A stretch of DNA of 64,000 nucleotides from Thioalbus denitrificans (lineage in GTDB: Bacteria > Pseudomonadota > Gammaproteobacteria > DSM-26407): assembly GCF_003337735.1 (NCBI RefSeq), contig NZ_QPJY01000001.1, positions 488,650 through 552,649 of the forward strand. The letters run 5' to 3'. A model generated the notes under the pieces. The model did not search any database. It saw nothing but the letters and a program-made list of their open reading frames with translations, and was not told where the DNA came from. Below, in pieces: positions 13,273 through 21,766 of this stretch (positions within the stretch are counted from its first letter, which is position 1; each line of letters starts with the position of its first letter). The translations under genes and the position numbers were made by a program.

Positions 13273-14278
13273 CGGCGCCGTCCTCGTCCCGGTAGCCCTC
13301 GTAGGCCTCCACGATCCGCTGCACCAGGGGATGGCGCACCACGTCGCGGCTCTGGAACAGGGTGAAGCTGATTCCCTGCACGTCCCTGAGCACCTCGAGC
13401 ACGTGGCGCAGCCCCGAGGACTTGCCGCGGGGCAGATCCACCTGGGTCACGTCGCCGGTGATCACCGCCGTGGAGCCGAAGCCGATGCGGGTGAGGAACA
13501 TCTTCATCTGCTCGGGAGTGGTGTTCTGGGCCTCGTCGAGGATGATGAAGGCGTCGTTGAGGGTGCGCCCGCGCATGTAGGCGAGCGGCGCCACCTCGAT
13601 GACGTTGCGCTCGATGAGCTTGGCCACCTTCTCGAAGCCGAGCATCTCGTAGAGGGCGTCGTAGAGGGGGCGCAGGTAGGGGTCGATCTTCTGGGCCAGG
13701 TCGCCGGGCAGGAAGCCGAGCCGTTCGCCGGCCTCCACGGCCGGACGCACCAGCAGGATGCGGCGGATGTTCTCCCGCTCCATCGCCTCCACCGCGCAGG
13801 CCACGGCCAGGTAGGTCTTGCCGGTGCCCGCCGGTCCCACGCCGAAGTTGATGTCGTGGGTGAAGATGTTGCGCACGTAGCGGCGCTGGTTCGGGCCGCG
13901 CGGCTTGATGAAGCCGCGGCGGGTGCGGATGACCGTCTCCTGCTCCTCGGCCTCGGCTCGCTCCAGCAGCTCCTCGATGCCCGACTGCTGCAGGAACAGG
14001 TTGACTCCCGCGGGCGTCAGGGTTTCGCGGCCGGCCTCCCGGTAGAGGTCCTCCAGCACCCGTCCGGTGGCGTCCACCGAGTCGCTCTCGCCGATGATGT
14101 GGAAGGCGTTGCCGCGGTTGTTGATCTCCACCCCCAGGCGCCGCTCCAGCTGGCGCAGGTGCTCGTCGAACTGGCCACAGAGGTTGGCGAGACGAAGGTT
14201 GTCGGCGGGCTCGAGGATCAGTTCGCGGGACTGCATCGGGGTTCCGGATGGGCGCGGTGCGGAGGCGGAGCCGGTCAT
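13265..14278 (-). CDS. ybeZ: PhoH-family ATPase YbeZ
   Basis: PhoH-like ATPase, a functional partner of YbeY in RNA processing. 337 aa from the ATG at 14278 (MTGSAS); a second ATG at 14236 (MQSREL) gives the more usual N-terminus and is a reasonable alternative. KH-like N-terminal region; Walker A GPAGTGKT at about residues 148-155; Walker [28 protein letters not shown] further on. Overlaps ybeY by 8 bp; the gap to miaB is 86 bp. Confidence 0.95.
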   Translation of the reverse strand: MTGSASAPRPSGTPMQSRELILEPADNLRLANLCGQFDEHLRQLERRLGVEINNRGNAFHIIGESDSVDATGRVLEDLYREAGRETLTPAGVNLFLQQSGIEELLERAEAEEQETVIRTRRGFIKPRGPNQRRYVRNIFTHDINFGVGPAGTGKTYLAVACAVEAMERENIRRILLVRPAVEAGERLGFLPGDLAQKIDPYLRPLYDALYEMLGFEKVAKLIERNVIEVAPLAYMRGRTLNDAFIILDEAQNTTPEQMKMFLTRIGFGSTAVITGDVTQVDLPRGKSSGLRHVLEVLRDVQGISFTLFQSRDVVRHPLVQRIVEAYEGYRDEDGAGE

Positions 14279-14364
14279 GGACGGGCCCCCGCGAAAGGCG
14301 CGGATAGGGAAAGCATCGGGTCTGTACCGGCGAAGATCAAGGGCGAGGGTGGATGGGGTCGGGG

Positions 14365-15720
14365 TCAGCCGGCGGCGCGGCGGCGGTCGGGGGCGGCCGT
14401 CACCAGCTCGCCGCGCAGGGAGTTGGGCAGGGCCTCGGTGATGCGAACCGCGACGAAATCGCCCGTCAGGGCGGGGTTGCCGCTGAAGTTCACCACCCGG
14501 TTGTTCCCGGTGCGCCCGGCGAGCTGGGCGGGATCCTTGCGCGAGGGACCCTCCACCAGGACGCGCTGCACCGTGCCCACCATCTGCCGGCTGATGCGCT
14601 GGGCGTGGGTGGCCAGCCGCTGCTGCAGCAGTGCCAGGCGCGCCTTCTTCACCGCCGCGGGCACATCGTCCGGGAGATCCGCCGCCGGGGTGCCCGGGCG
14701 GGGGCTGAAGATGAAGCTGAAGGAGCTGTCGAAGCCGATTTCGTCCACCAGCTCCAGCGTCTTTTCGAAGTCCGCCTCGGTCTCGCCCGGAAAGCCCACG
14801 ATGAAGTCCGAGGAGAGGCTGATGTCGGGGCGCACCCGGCGCAGGCGGCGGATCTTCGCCTTGTACTCGAGGATGGTGTGGCCGCGCTTCATCAACGCCA
14901 GGATGCGATCGGCGCCGCTCTGCATCGGCAGGTGCAGGTGGCTCACCAGCTCCGGCACCTCGCCGTAGACGTCGATGAGGCTGTCGGAGAACTCCACCGG
15001 GTGGGAGGTGGTGTAGCGGATACGGTCGATGCCGTCGATGGCCGCCACATAGGTGATGAGTAGCGCCAGGTCGGCGGTCCCGCCGTCGTGCATCCCGCCG
15101 CGGTAGGCGTTCACGTTCTGCCCCAGCAGGGTCACCTCGCGCACGCCCTGGGCGGCCAGCTGCGCCACCTCGGCGATCACGTCGTCGAAGGGGCGGCTCA
15201 CCTCGGTGCCGCGGGTGAAGGGCACCACGCAGTAGGTGCAGTACTTGCTGCATCCCTCCATGATGGAGACGAAGGCGGTGGCGCCCTCGGCGCGCGGCTC
15301 GGGGAGGCGGTCGAACTTCTCGATCTCGGGGAAGGAGACGTCCACCTGGGGGGCGCGCTCACGCGCCAGGCGCTCGAGCATCTCCGGCAGCCGGTGCAGG
15401 GTCTGGGGGCCGAACACCAGGTCGACGAACGGCGCCCGCTCGCGGATGGCCTCGCCCTCCTGGCTCGCCACGCAGCCGCCCACGCCGATCACCAGCTCCG
15501 GCCGGCGCTCCTTCCACTCCCGCCAGATGCCGAGCTGGGAGAAGACCTTCTCCTGGGCCTTCTCGCGGATGGAGCAGGTGTTCAGCAGCAGGATGTCCGC
15601 CTCCTCGGGCCGGTCCGTGGGGACCACGCCATGGGCGGCGTTGAGCACGTCCGTCATCTTGGCGGAGTCGTACTCGTTCATCTGGCAGCCGAAGGTGCGG
15701 ATGTACAGCTTGCGCGGCAT
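14365..15720 (-). CDS. miaB: tRNA-2-methylthio-N6-isopentenyladenosine synthase
   Basis: Radical-SAM methylthiotransferase acting on i6A37 of tRNA. 451 aa. The N-terminal UPF0004 domain supplies three cluster cysteines ([10 protein letters not shown] at 12, [10 protein letters not shown] at 49, GGCVASQEG at 83). The radical-SAM cluster motif is CSKYCTYC at 157-164, and a TRAM domain closes the protein ([10 protein letters not shown] to the end). Start ATG at 15720, first gene of the operon ending in lnt. A TATGAT hexamer at 15762-15757 on the minus strand could be its -10. Confidence 0.97.
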   Translation of the reverse strand: MPRKLYIRTFGCQMNEYDSAKMTDVLNAAHGVVPTDRPEEADILLLNTCSIREKAQEKVFSQLGIWREWKERRPELVIGVGGCVASQEGEAIRERAPFVDLVFGPQTLHRLPEMLERLARERAPQVDVSFPEIEKFDRLPEPRAEGATAFVSIMEGCSKYCTYCVVPFTRGTEVSRPFDDVIAEVAQLAAQGVREVTLLGQNVNAYRGGMHDGGTADLALLITYVAAIDGIDRIRYTTSHPVEFSDSLIDVYGEVPELVSHLHLPMQSGADRILALMKRGHTILEYKAKIRRLRRVRPDISLSSDFIVGFPGETEADFEKTLELVDEIGFDSSFSFIFSPRPGTPAADLPDDVPAAVKKARLALLQQRLATHAQRISRQMVGTVQRVLVEGPSRKDPAQLAGRTGNNRVVNFSGNPALTGDFVAVRITEALPNSLRGELVTAAPDRRRAAG

Positions 15721-16003
15721 GTAGGGGCGCCCGGGGTCGTTGCGGTGGACCGCATATCATACTGTTTTGGTTGGGGGCTGGCCAGACTTCCGGCAGCCGG
15801 TCCCGGCACGCCGGGTCGGAGCCGCGTTGTCCGCGGCCGGGATATGGTCTACAGATTGAAGGAATCCCCGGTTGCCGTCGGCGGACCTGCCGGGCAACGG
15901 CGGGAGGCAAGGGGGCGCAGGGGCTGGCCCGCCCTCCATCGTCACCCGGGACGGTGCGGGCACCTCGCCCGATCGTGCGTATCGATGCCAGGGAGGCGGC
16001 CCG

Positions 16004-17251
16004 GTGCCGAGACTGCTCGTTGCCCTGTTCATCCTGACCGGACTGGCGCTGACCGGCTGCGCCGGGTGGCAGCTGGCCCGTTCCTACGCCCTGACCCATG
16101 CGCCCGGGGTGCAGGCGCTGGAGGGCGAGATCACCGGCTATCACCGGATTCTCAGCCGCTACCGCGACAGTGCCGGCCGGGATCGGACCGGCGCCTGGTT
16201 TCCGCAGCCGGTGTTCCGCTTCACCGATCCGCAGGGCCGTGAACACAGGGTCGTGGACCCCGGTTTCCACCTCTTCGAGCGCTACCGCCCCGGCGACGGG
16301 GTGGCTCTGGCCTGGCTGCCGGCGGATGCCCCCATCGGGCGGGACACCCTGACGGCCCTGCTGACAAGGCCGGGGGTCGTCATCGACGATTTCTTCAGCC
16401 GCTACCTGTTCTGGAGCGCGGTGCTGGTGGCGGGGCTGCCCTTCATCATCCTGCCGCTGTGGGTGGGCCTGCCGTCCGCCGCGGGCCAGGCCGCGCTGCT
16501 GGACCGGCCGCTGCCGCCCAACCTGCCGTTCACCGCCCGGCACCTGCTCTGGGTGCTGTTCGGCCTGTTCGCCTTCGCCGCGCTCATGGCCTCGAAGGAG
16601 CACCTGCTGCAGCTGCTGCCCGCCGGCCAGGGCGGGGCGCTGGTGGAGGCCGCGCGCCGGGGCGATCTGCCCGCGGTGCGGCAGCTGCTCGAGGCGGGCG
16701 CGGACGTGAACCATCACGACCGCACCACCGGCGAGACGCCCATCATGTCCGCCTACTACCATGATCACCCGGAGGTGGCCCGCCTGCTCCTGGAGGGCGG
16801 GTTCGATCCGCGGGTGGAGGACAAGGTGGGGCGCAACCTGGTCTACTACGCCGCGCGCGCCGGGGACCTCCCGGCACTGGAGCGGCTGCTGGCCGCCGGG
16901 GCTCCGGTCACGAGCAGCTTCGAGGACGTGCTCAGCGCGGCCATCGCCCGCCGGATGCCGGAAACCGCCCTGCTGCTGGTGGCGCACGGCCACCCCCTCG
17001 ATCACCTCACCGAGGGCAACGGCGGGCGGCGCTTCTACCCGGGGGACCTGGCCATCCTGGCCGGGCTGCCCACGGTGGTCGCCGGCATCGCCCGCCGCGG
17101 CGGCCCCTTCACCGCCCCGCGGGGGTTCGTGGACGCCGCCCTGGGACGGGAGGTCACGGCGGGCGGGGAGGCGGTGGGCTTCGGCCGGATGACCCTGGCC
17201 CGGTGGCGGTCGCTGTGCGCGGGCGCCGGGACGGCGCCGGGGCGGGAGTGA
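16004..17251 (+). CDS. DUF3592-like membrane protein with C-terminal ankyrin repeats
   Basis: 415 aa. GTG start with SD GGGAGG (15991-15996), 7 nt spacing. An N-terminal membrane segment (RLLVALFILTGLALTGC, which also resembles a lipobox) is followed by a soluble DUF3592-type domain (EITGYHRILSRYRDSAGR ... VFRFTDPQGREHRVVD ... YRPGDGVALAWLP), two further membrane segments (about 125-200), then four or so ankyrin repeats (about 205-330; GALVEAARRGDLPAVRQLL, ALERLLAAGAP). Function unknown; a membrane-tethered protein-binding scaffold is inferred. The next gene follows after 7 bp. Confidence 0.7.
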   Translation: MPRLLVALFILTGLALTGCAGWQLARSYALTHAPGVQALEGEITGYHRILSRYRDSAGRDRTGAWFPQPVFRFTDPQGREHRVVDPGFHLFERYRPGDGVALAWLPADAPIGRDTLTALLTRPGVVIDDFFSRYLFWSAVLVAGLPFIILPLWVGLPSAAGQAALLDRPLPPNLPFTARHLLWVLFGLFAFAALMASKEHLLQLLPAGQGGALVEAARRGDLPAVRQLLEAGADVNHHDRTTGETPIMSAYYHDHPEVARLLLEGGFDPRVEDKVGRNLVYYAARAGDLPALERLLAAGAPVTSSFEDVLSAAIARRMPETALLLVAHGHPLDHLTEGNGGRRFYPGDLAILAGLPTVVAGIARRGGPFTAPRGFVDAALGREVTAGGEAVGFGRMTLARWRSLCAGAGTAPGRE

Positions 17252-17258
17252 GGATGCC

Positions 17259-17924
17259 GTGAGCGGTCCGCTCAATCCCCACCCGGCCGGTGAAACTCCC
17301 GACCTGCTGCGCTTCCCGACCCCGGAGCGGCAGCGGCGGGTGCGCATCGCCGGCGCCGTCTACCTGCTCATCGGCGCCCTGCTGCTGACCGCCCACGGCT
17401 ACGGCGCCGACGGCTTCTGGCTCTTCGCCGGGATCATCGGCACGGGGGTGGGGCTGGGCCTGCTCGGCTACCGCGACCAGGTGAGCATCAGCCGGGCCAC
17501 CCGCCAGGTGGAGCGGCGGTGCGGCTTTTTCGTCGACTTCAGGCGCACGCGCTTCGGCTGGGATCACTTCACCGGTATCGAGGTGCGGCGCCGGAACGTC
17601 CTTGCCCGGCGCTTTTCCCGCCTCTCCGGGCGCACCTGGGAGAGCGGGGTGGAGACGCGCTACAGCGTGGTGCTGGTCAACGGCGGGGACCTGGAGGTGG
17701 ATGCCACCGCAGATCCCGGGCTGGCGCGCGGCTGGGCGGAGGCGATCGGCGCGGTGCTGCAGCTGCCGGTGGCGCCGGAAGTGGTTGCGGCGGCCGGGGA
17801 GGAACGCACACGGCGACGGCCGCCGGCCTGGCTGGTCTGGCTGCTCACGCTGCTGATCCTCGGCGCCCTGCTGGCCTGGATCGGCTACAATCTCCACCTC
17901 GCCGGGCGTGCGGCCGGCTCATGA
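17259..17924 (+). CDS. Uncharacterised three-segment membrane protein
   Basis: 221 aa from a GTG 7 bp after the ankyrin gene. Two membrane segments near residues 28-70 (YLLIGALLLTAHGYG and WLFAGIIGTGVGLGLLGY), a soluble domain with alternating strands (VSISRATRQVERRCGFFVDF ... FTGIEVRRRNVLA ... RYSVVLVNGGDLEVDATAD) that looks like a small PH-like or bacterial membrane-sensor fold, and a C-terminal membrane helix. I do not recognise the family. Spacing implies co-expression with the ankyrin protein. Confidence 0.65.
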   Translation: MSGPLNPHPAGETPDLLRFPTPERQRRVRIAGAVYLLIGALLLTAHGYGADGFWLFAGIIGTGVGLGLLGYRDQVSISRATRQVERRCGFFVDFRRTRFGWDHFTGIEVRRRNVLARRFSRLSGRTWESGVETRYSVVLVNGGDLEVDATADPGLARGWAEAIGAVLQLPVAPEVVAAAGEERTRRRPPAWLVWLLTLLILGALLAWIGYNLHLAGRAAGS

Positions 17925-17982
17925 TCGCGCGCCCGTCATCACCGGGCCGGGTAGCGGCCGGACCAGCCGGGAAGGAGGGATC

Positions 17983-18156
17983 ATGTCCACGGAGCGCGAG
18001 GCGGTGCAGCGGGTGATCATCACCGACATCCGGATGTCGTTCGGGTCGATGGTGGTGTTCATGGTGAAGTGGGCCATCGCGTCCGTCCCGGCGGTCCTGA
18101 TCCTGCTGGTACTGGGCAGCCTGTTCACGGGATTGCTGCACGCCATCCTGAGGTAG
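17983..18156 (+). CDS. Small single-span membrane protein (57 aa)
   Basis: 57 aa, start ATG 17983 behind a strong SD AAGGAGGG. Sequence has a charged N-terminus (MSTEREAVQRVIITDIRM) and a hydrophobic second half (about 25-55) ending LHAILR. No family recognised. Located 58 bp after the three-segment membrane protein and 10 bp before another tiny membrane ORF; probably a real small gene given the SD. Confidence 0.6.
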   Translation: MSTEREAVQRVIITDIRMSFGSMVVFMVKWAIASVPAVLILLVLGSLFTGLLHAILR

Positions 18157-18166
18157 CCGCGGGCCC

Positions 18167-18307
18167 ATGGTGTTCCTGTTCCTGACCCTTCCCGCCGCGG
18201 TCATTCCCGGATTGCTGCTGCTGTTCGCCCTGGTCATCCTGCTCGAGTGGCGGCTGGCGCTCGCCGGCCGGCGAGCGCTGCGGACCCTGCAGCAGGACGC
18301 GGGCTGA
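18167..18307 (+). CDS. Putative 46-aa membrane peptide
   Basis: A 46-codon ORF starting 10 bp after the preceding small gene: one long hydrophobic helix (residues 2-27) then a basic tail LALAGRRALRTLQQDAG. No clear SD, so the support is its position, membrane-helix composition and uninterrupted frame. Function unknown. Confidence 0.4.
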   Translation: MVFLFLTLPAAVIPGLLLLFALVILLEWRLALAGRRALRTLQQDAG

Positions 18308-18398
18308 GGATGTCGCCGCCAGGGGCCTCACACGCGAGGCCGCGGCCATGGCATGCTAATGGCCCATTACCGGCCGTGCCTGCCCGAGGAGAACCCCG

Positions 18399-18602
18399 AT
18401 GCCCTTCGTGAACATCCGTATCACCCCCGACGGCGCCACCGCGGAGAAGAAGGCCGAGCTGATCCGCGGCGTCACCGAGCTGCTGCGGGATGTGCTCGGC
18501 AAGAATCCCGCCACCACCGTCGTGATCATTGACGAGGTGGAGACCGACAACTGGGGCATCGGCGGGGAGACGGTGAGCGCCCGCCGCGGCCGCGGCGCAT
18601 AG
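18399..18602 (+). CDS. 4-oxalocrotonate tautomerase family protein
   Basis: 67 aa, the standard length of this family of hexameric tautomerases. It begins MPFVNIRI, giving the catalytic N-terminal proline after Met removal, and contains the conserved VVIIDEVETDNWGIGGE stretch. Substrate unknown; no aromatic meta-cleavage genes are nearby, so it is likely one of the generic tautomerases. SD AGGAG lies about 8 nt upstream of the ATG. Confidence 0.88.
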   Translation: MPFVNIRITPDGATAEKKAELIRGVTELLRDVLGKNPATTVVIIDEVETDNWGIGGETVSARRGRGA

Positions 18603-18640
18603 CCGGTCGCGCCATCCCCGTCCAGCCCCCGGAGCCTGAC

Positions 18641-18733
18641 ATGTCCACGTTCGTGCAGTTCGACGTCAATGCGGCCCAGGCCGCCAGCGACCACGCTCCG
18701 CTCGCCCCGGCGGGCGATGGGGGGGCGGCATGA
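18641..18733 (+). CDS. Putative 30-aa leader ORF coupled to yaiI
   Basis: Thirty codons ([19 protein letters not shown]...) starting 6 nt after a GGAG (18631-18634) and stopping in an ATGA overlap with yaiI. The SD and the exact coupling argue for translation, but the peptide is low-complexity (Ala/Gly/Pro-rich) and no homologue is known to me. It may serve only to deliver ribosomes to yaiI, which lacks its own clear SD. Confidence 0.4.
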   Translation: MSTFVQFDVNAAQAASDHAPLAPAGDGGAA

Positions 18734-19188
18734 CCATCTGGGTGGACGCGGACGCCTGCCCGAACGTCATCAAGGAGATCCTGTTCCGGGCGGCGGAGCG
18801 GGTCCGGCTGCCGCTGGTGCTGGTGGCCAACCAGTTCGTGCGCACCCCGCCGTCGCGCTACATCCGCGCCATCCAGGTCGCGTCCGGGTTCGACGTGGCC
18901 GACACCCATATCGTCGAGCAGGTGCAGGCGGGGGATCTCGTGGTCACCGCCGACATCCCGCTGGCGGCGGCGGTCATCGACCGCGGCGCGCTGGCCCTCA
19001 ATCCCCGCGGCCGGCTCTACACCGAGGACAACGTGCGCCAGTCCCTGGACATGCGCAACATGATGGAAGAGCTGCGCAGCGCCGGCCTGGCCAGCGGCGG
19101 CCCGCCGGCGCTGAACCAGGCCGACCGCAAGGCCTTCGCCGCGGAGCTGGACCGCTACCTGCACCGGCGCCGCCAGGCGCGGGGCTAG
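18730..19188 (+). CDS. yaiI: YaiI/YqxD family protein (UPF0178)
   Basis: 152 aa, PIN-like NYN-type fold family of unknown role. Characteristic N-terminus [20 protein letters not shown], the [24 protein letters not shown] segment and [21 protein letters not shown]. Acidic residues (D6, D8, D11 region and D in TADIP) suggest metal-dependent nuclease chemistry, which is unproven. Start overlaps a 30-codon ORF by 4 bp. Confidence 0.92.
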   Translation: MTIWVDADACPNVIKEILFRAAERVRLPLVLVANQFVRTPPSRYIRAIQVASGFDVADTHIVEQVQAGDLVVTADIPLAAAVIDRGALALNPRGRLYTEDNVRQSLDMRNMMEELRSAGLASGGPPALNQADRKAFAAELDRYLHRRRQARG

Positions 19189-19233
19189 AGCGACACGGCT
19201 GCCACCATCGAAAAGATCCGCCCCGGAGGCCCC

Positions 19234-19869
19234 ATGCCGGAACCGACCCAATTGCTCCTGTTCATCACCGCCTCGCTGCTGCTCATCGTGGCGCCGGGCC
19301 CGGACATCCTCTTCCTCGTCACCCAGGGCGTGACCCGCGGCCGCGCGGCGGGACTGGCCACGGCGCTGGGGCTGGCGGCCGGCAACCTGGTCCACACCCT
19401 GGCCGCGGCACTCGGCATCTCGGTGGTGTTCCGCACCTCGGCGCTGGCCTTCGAGACGCTGAAGGTGGTGGGCGTGGCCTACCTCCTCTACCTGGCCGTC
19501 AAGGCGCTGCGCCACCGCGGCGAGTCGCTCACCCTCGCGGGCGAGGCCCTGGCCGGACCGGGCCGGGTCCTGTTCCGGCGCGGCCTGCTGATGAACATCC
19601 TCAACCCCAAGGTGGCGCTGTTCTTTCTCGCCTTCCTGCCCCAGTTCGCCGACCCGGCGGCGGGTCCGGTCTGGCTCCAGATGCTCGTCCTCGGCCTCCT
19701 GTTCACGCTCCTGGTGGTGGGGGTGTTCGGCGTCATCGGGCTGACCGCCGGCAGCCTGGCGGGCTGGATTCGGCGCGGTTCCGGCGCCGGCACCAACCGC
19801 TGGTTCGCCTGGGGGGTGGCGGGGGTGTTCACGGCGCTGGCGCTGCGCCTGGCGCTGGTGGAGCGCTGA
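19234..19869 (+). CDS. LysE/RhtB family exporter
   Basis: 211-aa inner-membrane exporter of amino acids or related metabolites. Six hydrophobic segments; family signature near the N-terminus APGPDILFLVTQGVTRGRAAGLATALG and the mid-protein FRRGLLMNILNPKVALFFLAFLPQF. SD GGAGG sits 5 nt before the ATG. Substrate cannot be predicted. No LysR-type regulator is adjacent. Confidence 0.92.
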   Translation: MPEPTQLLLFITASLLLIVAPGPDILFLVTQGVTRGRAAGLATALGLAAGNLVHTLAAALGISVVFRTSALAFETLKVVGVAYLLYLAVKALRHRGESLTLAGEALAGPGRVLFRRGLLMNILNPKVALFFLAFLPQFADPAAGPVWLQMLVLGLLFTLLVVGVFGVIGLTAGSLAGWIRRGSGAGTNRWFAWGVAGVFTALALRLALVER

Positions 19870-19898
19870 GCCCGGGATTCCGGCCATGGAGGATTGGG

Positions 19899-20042
19899 CC
19901 ACAGAGGGCACAAGAGGCCACAGAGTGTGAAAGCGCGCACGGGAGTGCCCCCTGCGCGCCCACGACACCGGGCACGGCTGCAGCATTTCCCGCCCCGGAG
20001 TCCGCCGCCCTGCCGCCTTGTGCTCCCTGTGGCCTCTGTGGC
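19899..20042. repeat. Intergenic inverted-arm element, CCACAGAGG family
   Basis: The left arm 19899-19925 is built of CCACAGAGG-like words (CCACAGAGGGCACAAGAGG then CCACAGAG). The right arm 20017-20041 is its inverted counterpart (CTTGTGCTCCCTGTGG then CCTCTGTGG). About 90 bp of unrelated sequence lies between. It fills the gap between the LysE exporter and the GST gene and could fold into a long hairpin in RNA. One of four word families with this layout in the window. Confidence 0.7.
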
Positions 20043-20120
20043 GACCCTCCGGGTCTTTCCCGCGACCCTGGGGGGCGGCGATCTACACTGTGGGTACACC
20101 ATCACCAGGGGAGGCGCGCC

Positions 20121-20789
20121 ATGCCCGAACTCACGCTCGTCATCGGCAACAAGAACTACTCGTCCTGGTCCCTGCGGCCGTGGCTGGTGCTGCGCCACTT
20201 CGGGGTGCCGTTCGAGGAGGTGCGCCTGCCGCTGGACACCCGGGAGTTCGAACTGAACATCGGGCGCTATTCGCCCTCCGGACGGGTCCCCGTGCTGCTG
20301 GATGGCGGGCTGCGCGTGTGGGAGTCGCTGGCCATCTGCGAGTACGTGGCGGAACGCTACGTGATGGGCGAGGCCTGGCCCGGCGATCGCGAGGCGCGGG
20401 CGGTGGCGCGGGCCGTCTCCTGCGAGATGCACGCCGGCTTCGCGGCCCTGCGCTCGGAGTTGCCCATGAACTGCCGGGACCGCCGCACCGGCGTGGTGCC
20501 CACCCCGGCGGCGCGGGCGGATATCGACCGGATCACCGCGCTGTGGCACGACTGCCGCAGCCGCTGGGGCGGGGCGGGCCCCTGGCTGTTCGGCGAATTC
20601 AGCATCGCCGATGCCATGTACGCGCCCGTGGCCCTGCGCTTCGCCACCTATGGCGTGGACATCCCGGCCGCGGCCGAGGCCTACGTGGGGGCGCTGCTGG
20701 CCCACCCGGCGCTGCAGGAGTGGGTGGTGGAGGCCCGCGCGGAGCCCGAGTTGCTGGAGTCCGGGGAGCGCGGGATCGCGGCGCCATGA
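20121..20789 (+). CDS. Glutathione S-transferase family protein
   Basis: 222-aa cytosolic GST. The N-terminal thioredoxin-fold domain has NKNYSSWSLRPWLVLRHFGVP (catalytic Ser/Tyr region), cis-Pro in GRVPVLLDGG and ESLAICEYVAE, followed by an all-helical C-terminal domain ending about residue 205. Start ATG 20121 behind AGGGGAGG. Substrate unknown; of the type often annotated as YfcF/maleylacetoacetate-isomerase-like, without evidence for that activity here. Confidence 0.88.
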   Translation: MPELTLVIGNKNYSSWSLRPWLVLRHFGVPFEEVRLPLDTREFELNIGRYSPSGRVPVLLDGGLRVWESLAICEYVAERYVMGEAWPGDREARAVARAVSCEMHAGFAALRSELPMNCRDRRTGVVPTPAARADIDRITALWHDCRSRWGGAGPWLFGEFSIADAMYAPVALRFATYGVDIPAAAEAYVGALLAHPALQEWVVEARAEPELLESGERGIAAP

Positions 20790-20880
20790 GCCCGACCGCG
20801 GTTGTGCGGCGGCGACCGGGACGAGGGCGGGCGGTCTGCCGCCGGAAGCGGACCCGGGCGGCTCGGGGGGGTGCCCGGCG

Positions 20881-21735
20881 TTGCTGATCAACGGCAAGGA
20901 TATCTGGGCGTGGCTGGAGCGCCTGGGCAGGGGCGCCTGGCTGGTCGCCGGGCTGCTGGGCACGATGGCCGTCGGCCTGGTGGACCTGGTGACCGGCTAC
21001 GAATTCACCCTGGCGCCGGTCTATATGCTCCCGGTGGGGGCGGTGGCCTGGTACGTGGGTCGTGGCGCGGCGCTGGCGCTGGTCGCAATCGCCCTGCCGT
21101 GGCTCGCCGTGGATCTGTGGCTGAACGTCAGCTCGCTCAGCAACGCCGGCATCGTCTGGGTGGTGCTGGCGCGGCTGCTGTTCCTGGTGATCGTGGCCCT
21201 GCTGCTCTCCTCCCTGCGCCATGCCCTGGATGAGGCCCGGCGGCTGGCGCGTACCGATGCCCTGACCGACGCGGTGAACTCGCGCCGCTTCATCGAATTG
21301 GTCAACGCCGAAATCGGGCGCCTGGCCCGCTACCGGCACCCCTTTACCCTCGCCTACATGGATCTCGACAACTTCAAGCAGGTGAACGACAGCCTCGGGC
21401 ACAGCAGCGGGGACAGGCTGCTGAAAACGGTCGTGGAGACGCTGTGCAACCGGTTGCGGCGTACCGACGTGGTGGCGCGCATGGGTGGGGACGAGTTTGC
21501 CCTGCTGCTGCCGGAGACGAGCGCGCAGGTGGGCGCGCCATTGCTGCGGCAGGTGCGCGAGGAGCTCCTGGCGGTGGTGCGCGGCAACGACTGGCCGGTG
21601 ACCTTCAGCATCGGCGTGGTGACCTGCACCGCCGCCCCGGAAAGCGCCGATGCGCTCCTGCACTTTGTCGACGGGCTCATGTACAGCGTCAAGAAGGATC
21701 GGAAGGACGCCATCCGCTTCGCGATCTATCCCTGA
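20881..21735 (+). CDS. Membrane-bound diguanylate cyclase (GGDEF)
   Basis: About 284 aa if the TTG at 20881 is used; no ATG or GTG lies in frame between the GST stop region and the first membrane segment, so the start is uncertain. The N-terminal half has four or five membrane helices. The GGDEF domain starts at ARTDALTDAVNSRRF; the active site is MGGDEFALLLPE (intact GGDEF) with the product-inhibition I-site RRTD five residues before it. Expected to make c-di-GMP at the inner membrane in response to an unknown membrane signal. Convergent with the TonB receptor gene. Confidence 0.88.
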   Translation: MLINGKDIWAWLERLGRGAWLVAGLLGTMAVGLVDLVTGYEFTLAPVYMLPVGAVAWYVGRGAALALVAIALPWLAVDLWLNVSSLSNAGIVWVVLARLLFLVIVALLLSSLRHALDEARRLARTDALTDAVNSRRFIELVNAEIGRLARYRHPFTLAYMDLDNFKQVNDSLGHSSGDRLLKTVVETLCNRLRRTDVVARMGGDEFALLLPETSAQVGAPLLRQVREELLAVVRGNDWPVTFSIGVVTCTAAPESADALLHFVDGLMYSVKKDRKDAIRFAIYP

Positions 21736-21766
21736 AGCGCCAGCTGTCCGCCCGCGCCGGAAAGCC

